Source: CAWULT01 sp963923455 (lineage in GTDB: Bacteria > Acidobacteriota > Vicinamibacteria > Vicinamibacterales > UBA2999). Taken from it: DNA of 23,542 nucleotides. The translations under genes were made by a program, and so were the position numbers. A model generated the notes under the pieces. That model did not search any database. It worked only from the letters and a program-made list of their open reading frames with translations, and was not told where the DNA came from. The stretch lies in the NCBI GenBank assembly GCA_963923455.1, contig CAWULT010000072.1:1-23542 (forward strand). The letters are read 5' to 3'. Shown piece after piece: positions 8,918 to 16,495 of this stretch (positions are counted from its first letter, which is position 1; each line of letters starts with the position of its first letter).

Positions 8918-10024
8918 CTATGGCACGACGATCGCCCGGCCGAGGATTTCGCCCCGTTCGAGCGCCTTGTACGCGGCGTCGGCCTCGGTCAACTTGAACC
9001 GCCGCGTCACCATGTCGGCCGGGCGGAACGTGCCCTGCTCGGCCAGCCGGACGATTTCGGGCATGTCGGTCCGGGTGCGTCCCCCGAACGACCCCACGAT
9101 CCGCAGACCGCGTCGCACCAGCCGCGTGATCTCGATCGGCGCGGCGCTCTTGCCGGCCGCGATGCCGACGCCCACCATCCGGCCGCCGTCGCGGATGCTC
9201 TCGAAGGCCTGGACGAACGTCTCGGGACGCCCGAGCACCTCGAACGCGACGTCGACGCCGACGCCGCCGGTGATCTCGCGGATGCGGGCGGGCACGTTGG
9301 TCGTCGCGGCGTTGATCACGTCGGTCGCGCCGATCCGGCGCGCCTGCTCCAGCTTGTCGTCCTTGATGTCGACCGCGATGATTTGCGATGCGCCGAACGC
9401 CTTGGCGATCTGGACGATCGTCAGGCCGACGCCGCCGGTCGCGACGACCGCGATGCGCTCGCCGCCGCGCAGGTCGGCCGCGTGCCGGACCGCGCCGTAG
9501 CCCGTGAACACCGCGCAGCCGAGGACGGCCGATTCCTCGAGCGGCAGCGCCTCCGGCAGGGGGAAGACGTCGGTGGCCGGGACGACCGAATACTCCGCCA
9601 TGCCCGCCATCGAGTACATGGCGATGGGGCGGCCGTCCTTGAAGCGGAGGCGCGTCGTGCCGTCGAACAGCGTCCCTTTCAGGCGGTTCATCCCGAAGAA
9701 GTTGTCGCAGAGGTCGTCGCGGCCCGCGCCGCACGCCGGGCAGAACCCGCACGGCATCACGAACGCCGAGACGACGCGCGTGCCGACCGCCGGTCCGCGC
9801 ACGCCGGGGCCGAGCGCCACGACGGTGCCCGACACCTCGTGTCCCATCACGGCCGGCGTCGGAAAGGCGACCTCGGCCTTCATCACGTGGAGGTCGGTGT
9901 GGCACACGCCACACGCGTGCACCTTGATCAGCACCTCACCGGCCTTCGGCTCGGGAACGGGAATCTCCTCGATCCGGAGCCCGCCGGGGGCGCCGTCGAG
10001 AATGGCGGCGGTCATCGTCTGCAT
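8918..10024 (-). CDS. Zinc-dependent alcohol dehydrogenase (medium-chain family)
   Basis: Predicted to interconvert alcohols and aldehydes or ketones using NAD(P). The 368-residue product has family-typical length. Catalytic-zinc ligands are C41 in GVCHTD, with H62 and E63 in MGHEVSG. Structural-zinc cysteines are C92, C95, C98 and C106, in a C-x2-C-x2-C-x7-C pattern. The Rossmann coenzyme site is near VVATGGVGLTIVQIAK, followed by an acidic end of beta-2 (IIAVDIKDDK), which favours NAD. The ATG at 10024 has GAGGGG eight bases upstream. A second ATG three codons on is less well placed. It follows the MHS transporter by 29 bp on the same strand, suggesting uptake and oxidation of one substrate, which is inferred. 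Substrate specificity cannot be read here. Confidence 0.93.
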   Translation of the reverse strand: MQTMTAAILDGAPGGLRIEEIPVPEPKAGEVLIKVHACGVCHTDLHVMKAEVAFPTPAVMGHEVSGTVVALGPGVRGPAVGTRVVSAFVMPCGFCPACGAGRDDLCDNFFGMNRLKGTLFDGTTRLRFKDGRPIAMYSMAGMAEYSVVPATDVFPLPEALPLEESAVLGCAVFTGYGAVRHAADLRGGERIAVVATGGVGLTIVQIAKAFGASQIIAVDIKDDKLEQARRIGATDVINAATTNVPARIREITGGVGVDVAFEVLGRPETFVQAFESIRDGGRMVGVGIAAGKSAAPIEITRLVRRGLRIVGSFGGRTRTDMPEIVRLAEQGTFRPADMVTRRFKLTEADAAYKALERGEILGRAIVVP

Positions 10025-10053
10025 GGTCGGTCCCCTCGGGATGATCGCGAGGC

Positions 10054-11349
10054 CTACTCGGCCTCGATCGCGTCGTGGCTCGCCGTCTCGCTGGCCACGA
10101 GCACCGCGACGATCGTCACGAGCGCCATCGCGATCACGTAGCTCGCGAGCGCCGTGCGGCCGAACCTGGCCAGCAGCGCCGTCGCGATGAACGGCGAGAG
10201 CCCGCCGGCCAGCACCGAGGCGAGCTGCGCGCCGAGCGAGGCGCCACTGTAGCGCACCCGCGTGCCGAAGAGCTCCGACAGGAACGCGGCCTGCGGCGCG
10301 TACATCGCGCCGTGCGACAGCACGAACGCGACGACGAGCGCGGCGGCCACCAGCATCGGCGATGCCGTGTCGAGCATCCAGAACAGCGGGAAGGCGAACA
10401 GCGCCGTGACGACGGCGCCGAACAGATAGACCGGGCGCCGGCCCACGCGGTCCGACAGCGCGCCGAAGAACGGGATGGCGAAGAGCTCGAGGCCGGCGCC
10501 GATGAGGATGCCGTTCAGCACCACCTGCTGCGGCATCTTGACCTGCTGGGTCGCGTAGACGAGCACGAACGCCGAGTAGATGTAGAAGGCGCCGTTTTCC
10601 GCGAACCGGGCGCCCATCGCCAGCAGCACCTGCTTCGGATAGGCCTGCAGCACCTCGACGATCGGCTGCCGGGCCTCCCGCTTCGAGTCCTTCACCCTGG
10701 CGAAGGCGGGTGTCTCCAGGATCTTGACCCGGATGAGGAGGCCCACCAGCACGAGCAATGCGCTCAGCAGGAACGGAACCCGCCAGCCCCACGACATGAA
10801 CGCGTCCTCGGGCAGGCGCGAGAACACGGCGAACACCGCCGTCGCGATGACCAGGCCGGCCGGCACGCCGATCTGGGGCCAGCTGCCGTAGAAACCGCGC
10901 GACCCGGGCGGCGCGTGCTCGACGGCCATCAGCACCGCGCCACCCCATTCCCCGCCGACGCCGAAGCCCTGGACCACGCGAAGCACGACCAGGAGCACCG
11001 CGGCCCAGGCGCCGATCGTCTGATAGGTGGGCAACAGGCCGATGCAGAAGGTCGCCGCCCCCATCATCACGAGGGTCAGCACCAGCATCGACTTGCGCCC
11101 GAGCTTGTCGCCGAAGTGGCCGATGACGATGCCGCCGACCGGACGGGCCACGAACCCGACGGTGTACGTGCCGAAGGCGGCCATCGTGCCGACGAGGGGG
11201 TCGAAGGTCGGGAAGAACAACCGGTTGAACACCAGCGCCGCCGCCGTGTTGTAGAGGAAGAAGTCGTACCACTCGATCGTGGTGCCGATCAGGCTGGCCA
11301 GGGCGACGAGTCGGATCGAGGTCTCGGGGGGCTTGTCCGCGCCGGTCAT
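10054..11349 (-). CDS. MFS transporter of the metabolite:H+ symporter (MHS) family
   Basis: Likely proton-coupled importer of a carboxylate or other small metabolite, in the inner membrane. The 431-residue product has about 12 predicted helices. TTIEWYDFFLYN (23-34) is a hallmark of the MHS group (ProP, ShiA and KgtP relatives). GHFGDKLGRK (77-86) is the loop 2-3 major facilitator motif, and LSDRVGRRP is its repeat in the second half. QGFGVGGEWGGA is another MHS signature. The ATG at 11349 gives MTGADKPPETS. An in-frame GTG four codons upstream (11361) is an alternative. Neither has a strong Shine-Dalgarno. It heads a minus-strand group with the zinc dehydrogenase. The specific substrate is unknown. 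Confidence 0.93.
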   Translation of the reverse strand: MTGADKPPETSIRLVALASLIGTTIEWYDFFLYNTAAALVFNRLFFPTFDPLVGTMAAFGTYTVGFVARPVGGIVIGHFGDKLGRKSMLVLTLVMMGAATFCIGLLPTYQTIGAWAAVLLVVLRVVQGFGVGGEWGGAVLMAVEHAPPGSRGFYGSWPQIGVPAGLVIATAVFAVFSRLPEDAFMSWGWRVPFLLSALLVLVGLLIRVKILETPAFARVKDSKREARQPIVEVLQAYPKQVLLAMGARFAENGAFYIYSAFVLVYATQQVKMPQQVVLNGILIGAGLELFAIPFFGALSDRVGRRPVYLFGAVVTALFAFPLFWMLDTASPMLVAAALVVAFVLSHGAMYAPQAAFLSELFGTRVRYSGASLGAQLASVLAGGLSPFIATALLARFGRTALASYVIAMALVTIVAVLVASETASHDAIEAE

Positions 11350-11407
11350 CGGTCGCTGCACGTTACCACAGCGCCCGGCGGCGTGGGCACGTGCCGAAGT
11401 AGGGGGG

Positions 11408-11436
11408 TGGGGAGCAGGCGCGACCAAGAGTATGAT
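11408..11436 (+). promoter_or_regulatory. Possible promoter of the moxR operon, very close to its ATG
   Basis: TATGAT (11431-11436) is a 5-of-6 match to the -10 consensus. A weak -35 (TGGGGA, 11408-11413) lies 17 bp upstream. Transcription would start around 11443, only about 3 nt before the ATG at 11446, giving a nearly leaderless message. No Shine-Dalgarno precedes that ATG. Confidence 0.35.
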
Positions 11437-11445
11437 CGGCCGCTC

Positions 11446-12486
11446 ATGCATCCCGACCTCACAGAAGCCCTCGACCTGCACCGCGCCATCGTCGCGGAAG
11501 CGGGCCACGCGCTCGTCGGCTACGACACCGAAAAGGCCCTGGCGAACGTCGTCCTGCTGTCCGAGATTCCGACCACCTACGACAAGGACCAGAACCGGCA
11601 GGTCAACGCCGGCAACCTCCTGCTGCGCGGGGTTCCTGGCGTCGGCAAGACGTTCTTCGGCGTGATCCTGGCCGCGATCAGCGACGCGACCTTCGCCCGC
11701 ATTCAGGGCCGGGCCGACCTGCAGCCGACCGAAATCGTCGGCTTCCAGATGATCAACCCCGCGACCGGCGAGTTCATGACCGAGTTCGGTCCGCTGGCCT
11801 CGGCCGAGGTCGTCCTGCTGGACGAGATCAACCGCATCCCCCTCAAGTCGCAGAGCGCCTTCCTCGAGGGCCTGCAGGACCGCACGGTGACGGTCGGCAA
11901 GACCACCTACGCGCTCAAGCCCTTCAGCTTCGCGATCGCGACGATGAACCCGGTGGAGCTGGGGCAGGGGACGTTCCCGCTGTCGGAGGCGGCGTCCGAC
12001 CGCTTCGCCATCATGGTGAACGTGCCGTACCTGCCGCCGTCGGAGGAGGAGAAGCTCGTCAACTTCGACTTCAAGCACGTCCGGCTGTCGTCGCTCATCT
12101 CGAAGGATCGGATCATCGAGCTGCGCGGCGCGATCACCCGCGAAGTCTTCATGCACGAGGCGCTCGCCACCTACATTCGGCGGCTCGTCGGCGCGACGCG
12201 CCCGTACAACGCTGAAACGGACTGGCTGCACCGCTCGCCCTCCGAGCTGGTCGAAAAGTGCGTGGACCTCGGCGCCTCGCCCCGCGCGACGATCTGCTGG
12301 GGGCGCCTCGTCAAGGTGTGGGCCCTGCTGCAGCACGAGCGCGACGAGGTGTACCCGGAGGACGTGCAGGCGCTCGCCCGGTACGTGCTGCCGCACCGCG
12401 TGTGGCTGGGCCCGCACGCCGCCAGCCACGGGGTTTCCGTGGAGGCGGTCATCAACGACATCGTCGACAAGGTGCCGGTGCCGTGA
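11446..12486 (+). CDS. MoxR-family AAA+ ATPase
   Basis: MoxR ATPases act as chaperones that help assemble or activate VWA-domain partner proteins. The 346-residue product shows Walker A GVPGVGKT (62-69) and Walker B VVLLDEINR (122-130). The sensor-1 strand is FAIATMNPVE and the arginine-finger region is LSEAASDRF. A C-terminal lid domain follows. The insert and the length fit the family. The ATG at 11446 gives MHPDLTEALDLH; no Shine-Dalgarno is visible. It leads a six-gene operon and its TGA overlaps the GTG of the DUF58 gene (GTGA). The adjacent DUF58 and two VWA genes are its likely clients, as in Bat-type clusters. Confidence 0.95.
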   Translation: MHPDLTEALDLHRAIVAEAGHALVGYDTEKALANVVLLSEIPTTYDKDQNRQVNAGNLLLRGVPGVGKTFFGVILAAISDATFARIQGRADLQPTEIVGFQMINPATGEFMTEFGPLASAEVVLLDEINRIPLKSQSAFLEGLQDRTVTVGKTTYALKPFSFAIATMNPVELGQGTFPLSEAASDRFAIMVNVPYLPPSEEEKLVNFDFKHVRLSSLISKDRIIELRGAITREVFMHEALATYIRRLVGATRPYNAETDWLHRSPSELVEKCVDLGASPRATICWGRLVKVWALLQHERDEVYPEDVQALARYVLPHRVWLGPHAASHGVSVEAVINDIVDKVPVP

Positions 12487-13412
12487 CCGGCCTCGAGGCG
12501 GCGGACGCCGCCGGCGGGTCGCTGGTCAACCTCGACGAGATCGCCGAGATCGAGCTGTTCGTGCTCCGCCGGATGCAGGAGCTGACGCTGGGCGATCACG
12601 CCAGCGTCTACAAGGGACCGGGGTTCCACTTCGTCGGCGTGCGCGACTGGCAGCCCGGTGACCGCAGCGAGGCCATCGACTGGGCCCAGTCGTCCCTGAC
12701 GAACTTCAGCCCCCTGATCGTCCGGGAATACGAGCAGGACAGCAACGCCGCCATCGTCGCGGTGGCCGACACGTCGCTGTCGACGCGCTGCGGCGCCGGC
12801 GGGGCGTTGATCGCCACGGCGATCGCGCGGGCGGTCGCCGCGGTCGGCCTGTCGGCCGTGCTGTTCCAGGACATGTTCGGGCTGGTCACCTTCGACGACC
12901 ACTTCGAACTGCGCGCGACGGCGCGCCCGCGGATCGGGCGCTCGCACGTCCTCTACTGCCTGGACCTGTACCAGCGGGGCACGGCGGTCGCGTCGGCGGG
13001 GGGCGTCCGCGACGTGATCACGTCCATCGAGGGCCAGCTGCGCCGCCCGGCGCTCGTCCCCGTGATCTCGGACTTTCTGTATCCGGACGTCGAGCGCACG
13101 CTCGCGGAGCTGTCGCTGCTGAACGCGGTGCACGACGTCTACCTGGTGATGGCCGACGTCCGCTTCGCCTACGAACTGCCGGCCGTGGCCGACGGATGGG
13201 TCGAGGCGTTCGACGTCGAGACCGGGCGGACGCGCGTGTTCTCCCGCCGCGAACTGCGGCGGCTCGGCGCGCGCGTGGCCGAATGGCAGGACGCCGTCAC
13301 CCGGATGGCGCGCGACGCGGACCTCGACATCGTCCGCGTGGGACTGGATCGGTGGGACATGGAGACGGCGCTCGTGCAGTTCGCGGCCGAGCGCCGGTTG
13401 CGAAAGGCATGA
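12483..13412 (+). CDS. DUF58-domain protein, VWA-like
   Basis: DUF58 proteins are usual partners of MoxR ATPases; their biochemical role is unclear. The 309-residue product lacks the N-terminal membrane helices seen in many members, so it is probably cytosolic. The DUF58 signature is clear at about 52-86: VRDWQPGDRSEAIDW, then a conserved serine/leucine run and VREYEQDS. D96-T-S-L-S100 fits a metal-binding DxSxS (MIDAS) pattern, indicating a degenerate or real VWA fold. The GTG at 12483 overlaps the moxR stop, with AAGG upstream. Its TGA overlaps the next gene's ATG. This tight coupling implies stoichiometric expression with MoxR. The family is confident; function is inferred from context. 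Confidence 0.93.
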   Translation: MTGLEAADAAGGSLVNLDEIAEIELFVLRRMQELTLGDHASVYKGPGFHFVGVRDWQPGDRSEAIDWAQSSLTNFSPLIVREYEQDSNAAIVAVADTSLSTRCGAGGALIATAIARAVAAVGLSAVLFQDMFGLVTFDDHFELRATARPRIGRSHVLYCLDLYQRGTAVASAGGVRDVITSIEGQLRRPALVPVISDFLYPDVERTLAELSLLNAVHDVYLVMADVRFAYELPAVADGWVEAFDVETGRTRVFSRRELRRLGARVAEWQDAVTRMARDADLDIVRVGLDRWDMETALVQFAAERRLRKA

Positions 13413-14653
13413 TGCACACGTCGAGAGTCGTACTGGGGGCCGCCTTGCTCGCGGCCGTCGCCACGGGCGCCGCCGCGCAGACCGCGCCGGCCGGTGCCGC
13501 CACTCCGGCCGCCCCCACCGCGCAGGCCGTGCGCCCGGCGCCGGCACGCCCGGCGCGGCCGGGCGAGGTCGAGTCGGATCCCGTCCGCTGCTGGTGGAAG
13601 ACGGATCGGACGGCGGTGCGTGTCGGCGAGCGCTTCTCGCTCGTGCTGACCTGCGGCGCCATCGAGACGCGCGGCACGACGGTCGCGATCGCGGCCAGCC
13701 AGCTCGAGGGTGGGGCGATCCAGCTGACGCCGTTCGAGGTCGTCAGCAGCACGCGGCGCGAGGACATCGTCGTGCCGCCGTGGCGCTACCTGCAGTTCGA
13801 ATACGCGGTGCGCGTGCTGAACGACGGGTTCTTCGGGCAGGACATCGCCATTCCGGCCGTCAACGTCACCTACAACATCCAGGCGCCGGGCGGTGGCACC
13901 CAGGGGCGCGACCAGACCTACGTGCTGCCGGCGCTGCCGATGCGGGTGCTGTCGCTCGTGCCGAAGTCGGCCGGCGACATCCGGGACGAGTCGACGCTGA
14001 CCTTCGGCGACATCGAGGCGCGCCGGTTCCGCGCGCAGGCGGCCACGGTCGGGGCGGCCGCCGCGCTGGCCTTCGCCGCACTCCTCGCCGTGCTGGCGCT
14101 CGTGCGCCTGGCGCGCAGCCTGCGAAAGGCGTCACAGCCGGTGGCACGGACGCTGGGGCCAGGCGAACTGCTCGCCGGCGCCATCCGGGTGCTCCGAGGC
14201 GTGCAGGACGACGTGCGCGGCGGCTGGACGCCCGAAGCGGCCCGCCAGGGACTGGCCGCGCTGCGGCTGGCCGGAGCCGCGGGGCTCGGCCGTTCCGTCT
14301 CCCAGCAGGAGACGGATGCGCGCGCGACTCCGGACGTCGGACAGCTGCTGCTGCGCGCCAGCCTGATCGGCGGCGCGCGGATGCTCGTGTCGGGCGGCGC
14401 CACGCCGGAGACGATCACGGCGGCGCTGGCGCGCGGCACCGTGGACGATGCCGGCGCGCGCGGCGCGCTCGAGCGGCTCCGCGACGCCCTGGCCACGCTC
14501 AACGGGGCCGCATACGGGCGGCAGGCGCCCACCGACCGCACCGACCTCGACGCGGCCCTGACCCAGGGGCTCGACGCCGCGCGCGAGCTGCGCGGCCGGG
14601 CCCGATTCCCCCGGCGGCTCGTGCTGGCCCTGGGCCGGACGTTCGGCTTCTAG
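13409..14653 (+). CDS. BatD-like membrane protein of unknown function
   Basis: This is a 414-residue protein with a signal peptide (residues 1 to about 23, ending AAAQ) and an Ala/Pro-rich linker to about 55. An extracytoplasmic beta-rich region (60-180) follows, with RTAVRVGERFSLVLTCG. That is the pattern of the Ig-like 'oxygen tolerance' modules in BatD. One membrane helix is at about 211-233. A cytoplasmic helical domain (240-414) is rich in arginine and alanine. The topology equals that of BatD, but I do not see a clear BatD motif. Start codons ATG 13409 and ATG 13412 are tandem. The first overlaps the DUF58 stop (ATGA), so either could be used. It lies between DUF58 and the first VWA gene. 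It is probably a periplasm-facing partner of the VWA proteins, which is inferred. Confidence 0.75.
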   Translation: MMHTSRVVLGAALLAAVATGAAAQTAPAGAATPAAPTAQAVRPAPARPARPGEVESDPVRCWWKTDRTAVRVGERFSLVLTCGAIETRGTTVAIAASQLEGGAIQLTPFEVVSSTRREDIVVPPWRYLQFEYAVRVLNDGFFGQDIAIPAVNVTYNIQAPGGGTQGRDQTYVLPALPMRVLSLVPKSAGDIRDESTLTFGDIEARRFRAQAATVGAAAALAFAALLAVLALVRLARSLRKASQPVARTLGPGELLAGAIRVLRGVQDDVRGGWTPEAARQGLAALRLAGAAGLGRSVSQQETDARATPDVGQLLLRASLIGGARMLVSGGATPETITAALARGTVDDAGARGALERLRDALATLNGAAYGRQAPTDRTDLDAALTQGLDAARELRGRARFPRRLVLALGRTFGF

Positions 14654-14681
14654 TGTCCCGGACCCGAGGCTCGGAGTACCG

Positions 14682-15779
14682 ATGACGCCGCTCGGCCAGC
14701 TGCCGGTCGCCCTGCGCGCGACGGTCGACGAATGGATGCGGACCCGCTGGACGGATCTCCAGTTCTCGAACGTCCGGACGACGCTCCTCGTCTTCGCGGC
14801 GCTGGCCGCGCTGGCCCTGTTCGTGCTCCTCGCCCGGGGGGTGCGCGGCCGCGGGCCCGGGCGCACGCACGTGACCCTGCCGGCCGTGCTGCCGGTGATG
14901 CGCCGGTCGCCGATGGCCGCCCTGCGGCACCTGCCGACGCTGCTCTTCGTGCTGGGCCTGCCCTGCTTCGCCCTCGCGCTGGCCGACCCCCACACCGGGT
15001 TCGCCCGGGAAGAGGTGTCCTACCCGGGCCGCCGCATCGCACTGCTCGTCGATGCCTCGACCAGCATGGTCATGAGCTTCAAGACCACGAATCTGAAGAC
15101 GCAGGGCGAGTCGACCTTCTTCACCGCCGTGGCCGGGGCCGAGGCGTTCATCCGCCGGCGGATGAACGGGCCCTACAAGGACCTCGTCGCGCTGATCCAG
15201 TTCGGCAACCAGGCCTACGTGGTGACCCCGTTCACCACCGACTACGAGAACATCCTGCTCAGCACGCGGCTCATCAGCGACCCCCGCGAGTGGGGACGGT
15301 TCAGCGACTGGGGCACCACGATCATCGAGGGGATCGACCAGGCCGCGCAGCTGTTCCGCGCGTTCGACTTCCTGAACGCGTCGGGCAACCTGATGGTCGT
15401 CTTCACCGACGGCCGCGACTCGGAGCTCAATCGCAACGGCAAGCCGATCGAGAACCTGGTCAGCGTGGCGCGCGCCTCGCGCATCCCGGTGCACATGGTC
15501 CGCACCGCGTACAACTACCGGCTCGGCGAGGTACCGCAGGACAAGATCTGGAAGCCCGCCGTGGAGCGCACGGGCGGGCGTTTCTACGCCGTGTACGACG
15601 AGGACTCGTTGCGGCAGGCGCTCGTCGAGATCGACCGGTTGTCGCCGGGCCGCATCGACGTGCGGGAGTACAGCGTGCAGCGCCCGCGGTTTGCGGCGTA
15701 TGCACTGGCGGCCGTCGTGCTGTGGCTGGCGGCTGCGTGGCTCAAGCTCGGGGTGAGCGTGTTCCGGACGTTCCCGTGA
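14682..15779 (+). CDS. VWA-domain membrane protein, first of two (BatA/B-like)
   Basis: von Willebrand A domains bind partners through a divalent metal. The 365-residue product has N-terminal membrane helices near 34-51 and 84-101, and a C-terminal helix near 341-360. The VWA domain lies between. The metal site (MIDAS) is complete: DASTSM with D124, S126 and S128, the threonines of WGTTIIEG (212-213), and D243 in VFTDGRD. The ATG at 14682 has GGAG five bases upstream and lies 28 bp after the BatD-like gene. The position of the domain relative to the helices suggests it faces the periplasm or the membrane surface; orientation is not determined. It is part of the MoxR operon and a likely client of the ATPase. 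Confidence 0.92.
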   Translation: MTPLGQLPVALRATVDEWMRTRWTDLQFSNVRTTLLVFAALAALALFVLLARGVRGRGPGRTHVTLPAVLPVMRRSPMAALRHLPTLLFVLGLPCFALALADPHTGFAREEVSYPGRRIALLVDASTSMVMSFKTTNLKTQGESTFFTAVAGAEAFIRRRMNGPYKDLVALIQFGNQAYVVTPFTTDYENILLSTRLISDPREWGRFSDWGTTIIEGIDQAAQLFRAFDFLNASGNLMVVFTDGRDSELNRNGKPIENLVSVARASRIPVHMVRTAYNYRLGEVPQDKIWKPAVERTGGRFYAVYDEDSLRQALVEIDRLSPGRIDVREYSVQRPRFAAYALAAVVLWLAAAWLKLGVSVFRTFP

Positions 15780-15807
15780 GGCGCCGTGTGGCGCGGGAGA
15801 CAGAGGT

Positions 15808-16494
15808 ATGAAGGCGATTGTCGGGTTGGTGGGCGGGGCGGTGGTGCTCGCGGTGGCCGGGGCCGTGCTGCTGGCGACGGCGGCGGTGGAGGGACGGCTG
15901 GCCGACGCGCAGCAGCACGTGGCCACGCTGAAGTACGCGGAGGCCTCCGCAAGCCTCGACGCCGCCGAAGGGTACCTGGGCTACGGGTCTTGGCTACCGG
16001 GAATCGGCCAGGCCGCCACCGACGAGGTCCAGGCCCGACGGGCGGCCATCCAGTACTGGCAGCGCGACTACGCGGCACTCGTGCCCGAGGGGGCGGACCC
16101 GGTGTCGGCCATCGAAGGTGGCACGGTCGAGCGCCAGCTGGTCGTGGCCAACGCGGCGCACCGGCTGGGACAGGTGCGGTGGACCGACAAGGCGGCGACG
16201 CTCCAGGCGCTCGAGGAGTCGGCGTCGGCCTACCTGGCCGTGATGAAGAACGGCGCGTTCCACGAGGACGCGGCCTACAACTACGAGTACATCATCCGCC
16301 TGCGCGACGAACTGCAGCGCGGCCGTCGCCCGCCGGCCTCCGACTCGAAGCAGGACGGCGACATGGGGCAGGGCGGCGCGCCATCGGCCGCCACCAGCCA
16401 GCAGGGCTTCGAGATCTACGTGCCCCTCGAGAGCCAGGAGCGGCCGTCGGGCGGCGACGCCGGCAAGGCGGCCCCGAAGGAGCGGAAGGGCTGA
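15808..16494 (+). CDS. Membrane-anchored helical protein of unknown family in the MoxR operon
   Basis: This is a 228-residue protein that I cannot assign to a family. The N-terminus (MKAIVGLVGGAVVLAVAGAVLL) is an uncleaved signal anchor or signal peptide. Residues 30-170 are helix-rich and TPR-like: ADAQQHVATLKYAEASASL, then RRAAIQYWQRDYAAL, and a third pair around ALEESASAYLAVM. The tail (173-228) is polar and low-complexity apart from a short ordered-looking segment, QGFEIYVPLESQERP. GGGAG and GAGG precede the ATG. It sits where BatC-type TPR proteins sit in Bat operons, between the two VWA genes. The next start is one base after its stop. Likely a periplasmic scaffold, which is inferred. 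Confidence 0.7.
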   Translation: MKAIVGLVGGAVVLAVAGAVLLATAAVEGRLADAQQHVATLKYAEASASLDAAEGYLGYGSWLPGIGQAATDEVQARRAAIQYWQRDYAALVPEGADPVSAIEGGTVERQLVVANAAHRLGQVRWTDKAATLQALEESASAYLAVMKNGAFHEDAAYNYEYIIRLRDELQRGRRPPASDSKQDGDMGQGGAPSAATSQQGFEIYVPLESQERPSGGDAGKAAPKERKG

Positions 16495-16495
16495 G

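Noticed and set aside
10075..11445. Upstream in-frame extension of the moxR reading frame
   Set aside because: It is antisense to the MFS gene and low in complexity; the MoxR fold starts at the ATG at 11446.
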